Shown one piece after another: positions 34,094 through 38,054 of a stretch of DNA of 38,054 nucleotides. Source of the DNA: Beijerinckiaceae bacterium (GTDB lineage Bacteria > Pseudomonadota > Alphaproteobacteria > Rhizobiales > Beijerinckiaceae); the NCBI GenBank assembly GCA_026461505.1, contig JAPJMW010000149.1, positions 1 to 38,054 on the forward strand. Direction: 5' to 3'. Numbering within the stretch: the stretch's first letter is position 1; every line of letters begins with the position of its first letter. The notes beneath the pieces were generated by a model. The model searched no databases and had not been told where the DNA came from. It saw only the letters and a program-made list of their open reading frames with translations. The position numbers were made by a program, and so were the translations under genes.

Positions 34094-34114
34094 ATGTCAG
34101 AGTTTTCCTGACAT
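34094..34114. promoter_or_regulatory. Inverted repeat in the glcD upstream region
   Basis: ATGTCAG (34094-34100) and CTGACAT (34108-34114) form a perfect 7-bp repeat with a 7-base spacer, between the sensor-kinase stop and the glcD start. On the minus strand no T-run follows, so it is a poor terminator for the kinase. It may be an operator for glcDEF. On the plus strand it is followed by TTTT, but no plus-strand gene ends there. Confidence 0.4.
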
Positions 34115-34140
34115 TTTGCAAGAGCGTCGTGTGCGGCAGA

Positions 34141-36246
34141 TTAGCGGTCGGCCAGAACGCGGGTTGGCGGAAAGGTAATTTCGACCACGGTTCCGGAGTG
34201 ACGAGCGCTTCGTATCGCCATGGAGGCGCGGTTGGCTTCAATCAGCGCCTTTGTGAGCGGCAAACCAAGTCCGGTGCCACCCGCGCGGCGGGTTGTTGTC
34301 ACCTGCCGAAACGGCTCTAGAGCCGTTGCAATATCCGTTTCCGTCATGCCGACGCCCGTATCTTTGACGCGGATAATCACTTCGCCATCGGGCGATCGCG
34401 TGGTCGAAACGATCACCTGACCGCCTGCGGGCGTGAATTTGATGGCGTTGGAGAGAATGTTCAGCATGATTTGGGTCAGCGACCGCTCATCGGCGACAAT
34501 CGCGGGCATATGCGATGCCAAGCTCGTTCGCAAAATCACCCGCGCTTTATTGGCTGATTCTTGAACCGTATTAGCGGCCTCAAGCAGCAAAGTGTTCACG
34601 TCCACTTCGACGAAAGTGAGATCCGCGCGTCCGGCCTCAATCTTCGACAGATCCAGCAAATCATTCACAAGATCGAGCACATGCGCGCCGGATTTGAGGA
34701 TATCATGGACATAATCGCGATATTTCGTGTTCCCTAGAACACCAAACCGCTCATCATGCATAATCTCGGCAAAGCCGATAATCGCCGATAGAGGCGTGCG
34801 GATTTCATGGCTGATCCGTGCGAGAAAATCTGATTTTCGGGCGCTGGCGGTTTCGGCGGCTCGGCGCGCTTCGATAAAGTCGCGCTCGGCCCGCTTGAAG
34901 GCGGTAATGTCACGCAGCACGGCGCAGAATTTCGGCTCGGACGAGGTGCCAATGCGGCCCATCGTCATGAAAAGCGGGATGTTTCCGCCATCCTGCGTCT
35001 GGCCGGTTACTTCGCGGCCGTCATTCAGCACGCTGGCAACGCCATTGTCTTTGAGGCCTTCAAGGTAATCCAGGGCCCGGTTACGGCTGTTCTCAGAAAG
35101 CAGCGTGGTGAAATGCTCGCCCGAAATCTCGATCGTATCGATGCCAAACAAAGCTTCCGCCGAACGGTTCATGGAGAGAACCCGTCCATTGTTGTCGAGA
35201 ACAACCACCCCGTCGGTGGCCGTGTCGAGAATAGCCGATAGCTCGCTGGCAGAAACGCCCGTGCCTGCGCTTACTGGTTCATCGTCAAACGGGACGAACT
35301 CATCCTTGGGTGATGTGACCTTCTCAAAAATCATCATGCTGGCGGGCAAATCATCCCATTGCACGGTTTGCAGTTTAACGCCCAAAGCCACCATATCGCC
35401 ATCGCGACGGCGCAATAGCATGGCACCATCATCTTCAACGGCACGACGAGACGGATCGCGTCCGCCAAACATCGTATCAATCCCACCGATTTCGAAAAAC
35501 GCGTCCGCGCTTTCATAGCCAAGCCAATCGAGGAGCGGCTGGTTCATGAGGATGGGAACGCCACCACGGCTGATGAGAATACCAATAGGGAGGCGATTGA
35601 TCACCTCCATCAGCCGATCCGAACCGCCTGATTGTTCCGGTGTAGGCTCAACCTCATCGATCCTTGGCCGGTGAGGCGCTTCCGCGACCATCGGGGGCTC
35701 GGGCTCAAGATCCGGTTGACGGGCGCCCAAGGCTTTTGCGATTTCGCGAAAGGCATTCCGTTCGCTCTCGCTCAGACCATTCGAGGTTGACCAAGGTGCA
35801 TCGACGGGTTTTGACGGAGCGGGCTCGGATATTGGTTCGGGCTCGGGTTTTGCCGCAACCTTTGCCAAAGCCTTGATAAATCCAAAGCCGCGATAGCCGT
35901 TAAAGCGATGATCAGCATCGAAAAGCGGCGTTCCGGACAAGATAATGTCAGCCGATGCAATGCCATCCAAGGAGAGGGTCGTTTCGAGGCTGACAAAGGT
36001 TTCGCGGGAGTGGAGCGCGTCGCTAACCCTATCGTTATGCGGCCAAACCTTGCCCGAAAGCGTACGATAGAGCCCAGTAATGGCTTCGTGAACGTCAGGA
36101 AAATGGAACTGGCCGGCAGAATTGGTCTGCCAAACAAACCGAATCCGCCCTTTTGGCGATGCCGAATTGTCGCTGGATCGACCGGAATGGGGGCTTCTGC
36201 CGTCGCTCATTCGATAGGGAACCCTTTGGCTTCTCACAAATTTCAT
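34141..36246 (-). CDS. PAS-domain sensor histidine kinase, PleC/PdhS-like
   Basis: This 701-residue protein has an N-terminal PAS-like region at about 25-115 (RIRFVWQTNSAGQFHF... NGYRGFGFIKAL) and a Pro/Glu-rich linker at about 120-200. Two further PAS domains (about 200-310 and 335-450) precede the HisKA domain with His480 (ARISHEIRTPLSAIIGFAEI). The ATPase has LSNAIKFTPAGG, DTGVGM and GGTGLGLPLTKAL. The stretch ERFGVLGNTKYRDYVHDIL after the H-box is typical of PleC/DivJ/PdhS kinases that act on DivK. There are no transmembrane segments and no receiver domain. ATG 36210, preceded by AAAGGG at long spacing, is an alternative start; 36246 lacks a ribosome-binding site. Confidence 0.85.
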   Translation of the reverse strand: MKFVRSQRVPYRMSDGRSPHSGRSSDNSASPKGRIRFVWQTNSAGQFHFPDVHEAITGLYRTLSGKVWPHNDRVSDALHSRETFVSLETTLSLDGIASADIILSGTPLFDADHRFNGYRGFGFIKALAKVAAKPEPEPISEPAPSKPVDAPWSTSNGLSESERNAFREIAKALGARQPDLEPEPPMVAEAPHRPRIDEVEPTPEQSGGSDRLMEVINRLPIGILISRGGVPILMNQPLLDWLGYESADAFFEIGGIDTMFGGRDPSRRAVEDDGAMLLRRRDGDMVALGVKLQTVQWDDLPASMMIFEKVTSPKDEFVPFDDEPVSAGTGVSASELSAILDTATDGVVVLDNNGRVLSMNRSAEALFGIDTIEISGEHFTTLLSENSRNRALDYLEGLKDNGVASVLNDGREVTGQTQDGGNIPLFMTMGRIGTSSEPKFCAVLRDITAFKRAERDFIEARRAAETASARKSDFLARISHEIRTPLSAIIGFAEIMHDERFGVLGNTKYRDYVHDILKSGAHVLDLVNDLLDLSKIEAGRADLTFVEVDVNTLLLEAANTVQESANKARVILRTSLASHMPAIVADERSLTQIMLNILSNAIKFTPAGGQVIVSTTRSPDGEVIIRVKDTGVGMTETDIATALEPFRQVTTTRRAGGTGLGLPLTKALIEANRASMAIRSARHSGTVVEITFPPTRVLADR

Positions 36247-36348
36247 AAAATGATCGGATAAATATTTATCGTTTGGTCATCACCGCGTCGAATCGAATCT
36301 CACCCGAAGGTCGAACAACCATCAAACACCGTTAACGGGACCCGACCA

Positions 36349-36385
36349 TTGACGATTGTGCAGTGCAGCATTATATTGCACTGCA
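36349..36385 (+). promoter_or_regulatory. Phasin promoter overlapped by a TGCA palindrome (candidate PhaR operator)
   Basis: TTGACG (36349-36354) and TATATT (36372-36377) are separated by 17 bases, a good sigma-70-type promoter with a start near 36384. TGCAGTGCA (36359-36367) and TGCACTGCA (36377-36385) are perfect inverted copies with a 9-base spacer containing most of the -10 box. PhaR operators described in Paracoccus and Rhodobacter are TGC-rich and lie upstream of phasin genes. PhaR repression is therefore the likely control, with release when PHA granules form. Confidence 0.7.
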
Positions 36386-36437
36386 GTATTACTGATACAG
36401 GGCCAGTTGCCCTATTACCCTCAAAAAGGACTGCATC

Positions 36438-36878
36438 ATGGCAAAGTCACCATCTGGTTATGAAATTCCTGCAGAAATGCGCGATTTAGCGGAAAAAAGC
36501 GTCGAACAGGCCAAGACGGCGTTTGACGGCTTCATCGGCGCGGCCAATAAGGCTGTAGCGGCTGCAGACACTCAGGCAACGACCGCGCAGCACCAATCGC
36601 GTGACTTGGCCAAGCGCGCCATGGGCTATGCCGAGCAAAATGTTACGGCAGCGTTTGATCTGGCCCAGCGCCTTTTACACGCCAAGGACGTGCAGGAAGT
36701 CGTCCATATCCAGACCGAATTTGTAAAAACGCAGGTTTCATCCTTGCAGGCTCAAATGACCGAATTTGGCTCAACCGTTCAGGCTTCGGCCAAAAAGGTC
36801 GCAGAAACCGCGCAAGCAACGGTTGAAGGTGCCGCCGCCGAAATTCGCAAGGCTGCTTCCACCGTAAAGTCGAAGTAA
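36438..36878 (+). CDS. phaP: Phasin (PHA granule-associated protein)
   Basis: This 146-residue all-helical, Ala/Gln-rich protein has the phasin-family pattern: IPAEMRDLAEKSVEQAKTAF at the start, AFDLAQRLLHAKDVQEVVHI and QTEFVKTQVSSLQAQMTEFG in the middle. Phasins coat polyhydroxyalkanoate granules and control their number and size. AAAAAGGA lies eight bases before the ATG. It is the first gene after the promoter at 36349-36377. Confidence 0.92.
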   Translation: MAKSPSGYEIPAEMRDLAEKSVEQAKTAFDGFIGAANKAVAAADTQATTAQHQSRDLAKRAMGYAEQNVTAAFDLAQRLLHAKDVQEVVHIQTEFVKTQVSSLQAQMTEFGSTVQASAKKVAETAQATVEGAAAEIRKAASTVKSK

Positions 36879-36916
36879 GACCGGGCTAGATTTTTTATCA
36901 CCAATAGGAGGGGCAA

Positions 36917-37609
36917 ATGGCATCCGATGTTGGAGTTCCAAGTAAATCAAGCGTAACGCCTGCAAAGTTCGCGAAGGAAGCGAAAGCACCTTCAAAGCCA
37001 ATGGCGGTAACGGCTGCGCCTGTCGCCACTGAAAAACTTTCAACCTCTGCTCCTTTAAGCAATGGCTTGATCGTCGAAGCAGCGCCAATTCAGGCCAAGA
37101 AGACGGTTTCTAAAACGCCTTTGAGCAAATGGGCCAAAGCTAAGGCTAAAGCCGCACCAAAGGTTGAAAAGCCCGTCAAGGCTGCTTTACCATCGTCCAC
37201 ACGTGCGGTGCCGCCTGTTGACGCGATCCGTGGCGTGGCCGAACAATCTCTCGCACAAGCCCGAACAGCCTTTGCAAAATCCCAAGAAGCAACCAACCAG
37301 CTGGCCCAAGGCTTTGAGGCAAGCAGTGCGGTGGTTCAGTCGGGGCTTAAGGAGCTGCAACTTCGTATGGCCGAGGCTGTCGAGGCGCAAACCCATGCGG
37401 CTTTCAATTATTTCCGCGCGGTGACGAAAGCTCACACTTTGTCGGATTTGATTGATTTGCAGTCGACTGAATTGCGTCTTGGCGTCCAAAGAACCTTAGG
37501 CGAGGCCAAGGAAATGTCTTCGCTCGCTCAAGCCATTGCGGCCAAAGCGACCGAGCCGGTTCGCAAGGCAATTGATCATGCGGTTGAGACAACACGGCAA
37601 AGCCGTTAA
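36917..37609 (+). CDS. Phasin family protein with Lys/Ala/Pro-rich N-terminal extension
   Basis: This 230-residue protein has a phasin domain at about 100-215 (GVAEQSLAQARTAFAKSQEA, HTLSDLIDLQSTELRLGVQR). The first 95 residues are disordered, rich in Ala, Lys, Pro and Ser, with KWAKAKAKAAPKVEKPVKAA near the junction. Such AKP-rich histone-like segments occur at the C-terminus of PhaF and bind DNA there; here the segment is N-terminal. AGGAGGGG precedes the ATG. It follows phaP by 38 bases and should share its promoter. A second granule protein with a segregation role is plausible but inferred. Confidence 0.85.
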   Translation: MASDVGVPSKSSVTPAKFAKEAKAPSKPMAVTAAPVATEKLSTSAPLSNGLIVEAAPIQAKKTVSKTPLSKWAKAKAKAAPKVEKPVKAALPSSTRAVPPVDAIRGVAEQSLAQARTAFAKSQEATNQLAQGFEASSAVVQSGLKELQLRMAEAVEAQTHAAFNYFRAVTKAHTLSDLIDLQSTELRLGVQRTLGEAKEMSSLAQAIAAKATEPVRKAIDHAVETTRQSR

Positions 37610-37632
37610 TCTCTGCGGTTAAAGGGTCTTGA

Positions 37633-37669
37633 AAAAGCGGGCGGGCCGGCGTAGGGTCCGCCCGCTTTT
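37633..37669 (+). terminator. Rho-independent terminator after the phasin genes
   Basis: AAAAGCGGGCGG (37633-37644) pairs with CCGCCCGCTTTT (37658-37669) around a 13-base loop, ending in four Ts. It closes the phaP transcript just before tRNA-His. Confidence 0.85.
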
Positions 37670-37676
37670 CACTTAT

Positions 37677-37753
37677 GCAGCTATAGCTCAGTTGGTTAGA
37701 GCGCTAGATTGTGGATCTAGAGGTCCCCCGTTCGAGCCGGGGTAGCTGTACCA
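37677..37753 (+). tRNA. tRNA-His (anticodon GTG), alphaproteobacterial type without G-1
   Basis: The cloverleaf has acceptor GCAGCTA/TAGCTGT with G1-U72, D-arm GCTC/GAGC, anticodon stem CTAGA/TCTAG around TTGTGGA, and T-arm CCCCG/CGGGG around TTCGAGC, with A73 and encoded CCA. The base before position 1 is T, so there is no G-1, and position 73 is A instead of C. This combination is known from a large alphaproteobacterial clade with a matching HisRS. Confidence 0.95.
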
Positions 37754-37789
37754 CCCTTATTTCTGATGGGGTCGATCAAACCGGATCGA

Positions 37790-38054
37790 TCAGCCCAAGG
37801 CGATCAGAACAGCCGCAATGGCCAAGATACTTCCCGTGATGCGATTGATCCGTCGGCGCGCAGATACGCTGGAAAACAATTGCCGTGCCTTTGCTGCAGC
37901 CGTCGCATAGGCCGTTAACGTACCCGCAATGATGAAGGCGATCAGCACGGCAACGGTTACAAAATCGGCGAGTGTTAAATTCTCAAGATCAATGATCGAG
38001 GGTAGAAGCGCCACGAAAAAGAGAATTGGCTTTGGATTTCCGAGCGTCAGCGAA
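37790..38054 (-). CDS. LysE family transporter, C-terminal part (truncated by window edge)
   Basis: The minus-strand frame enters from the window edge and ends at a TGA at 37790-37792, giving about 87 residues. It starts with SLTLGNPKPILFFVALLPSI, the conserved NPK motif of LysE/RhtB exporters, and includes two further transmembrane helices. The family exports amino acids or derivatives from the cytoplasm. The N-terminal half is outside the window. An internal ATG at 38014 is not the real start. Confidence 0.88.
   Translation of the reverse strand, partial: SLTLGNPKPILFFVALLPSIIDLENLTLADFVTVAVLIAFIIAGTLTAYATAAAKARQLFSSVSARRRINRITGSILAIAAVLIALG

Noticed and set aside
1-38054. CRISPR arrays, insertion sequences, prophage or integrase genes
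   Set aside because: No regularly spaced direct repeats, transposase or integrase motifs, or terminal repeats with target duplications were seen.

Overview
This window looks like chromosomal DNA of an alphaproteobacterium, probably of the Hyphomicrobiales/Rhizobiales side of the class. The clues are a contiguous ccoNOQP-fixGHIS cluster beside an FNR-type regulator, a PhaR/phasin polyhydroxyalkanoate (PHA) system, a PdhS/PleC-like histidine kinase, and a tRNA-His with A73 and no extra 5' G, a trait of one alphaproteobacterial clade. I see no insertion sequence, phage, CRISPR array or obvious genomic island. Gene density and codon style are even throughout.

Layout. (1) 1-311: the 5' end of phosphoenolpyruvate carboxylase, pointing out of the window. 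(2) 553-10501: a microaerobic respiration block: an FNR-type [4Fe-4S] regulator, a perfect FNR box, cbb3 oxidase genes ccoN-ccoO-ccoQ-ccoP, assembly genes ccoG/fixG-fixH-fixI-ccoS, then an MFS protein with the copper-importer (CcoA) methionine/histidine motifs. (3) 10576-13845: a small DMT-type membrane protein, then a preT-preA pyrimidine-reduction operon behind a perfect RutR-type operator. (4) 13855-15461, minus strand: DUF1345 membrane protein and farnesyl/polyprenyl diphosphate synthase. (5) 15663-19989: rpmF, a small uncertain ORF, phaR (minus), then phaA-phaB-EamA transporter. (6) 19986-27087: a type I secretion block: HlyD-like adaptor (minus), LapB-like ABC exporter, a MotB/OmpA-like protein, a MotA-like protein with a long helical tail, and a small PilZ-like protein. 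(7) 27130-27446: a degenerate tRNA-Pro and an intact tRNA-Gln. (8) 27460-36246, minus strand: hrpB helicase, an inverted-repeat element, glcD-glcE-glcF glycolate oxidase, and a PAS sensor kinase. (9) 36349-38054: two phasin genes behind a promoter overlapped by a TGCA-rich palindrome, a terminator, tRNA-His and the 3' part of a LysE-family gene.

How the parts work together. The first block is a self-contained oxygen-response unit: the regulator, its predicted site, the high-affinity oxidase and the copper supply and maturation proteins are adjacent. PHA genes occur at two places (phaR-phaA-phaB and the phasins), and the phasin promoter carries a candidate PhaR operator. The most unusual system is the secretion block. 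A LapB-type exporter and its adaptor sit next to a proton-channel pair of the MotA/MotB type, an arrangement that resembles the SiiA/SiiB-SiiD-SiiF giant-adhesin exporter of Salmonella SPI-4. The outer-membrane pore and the secreted substrate are not in this window. All functional calls are from reading the sequence; no database search was run.
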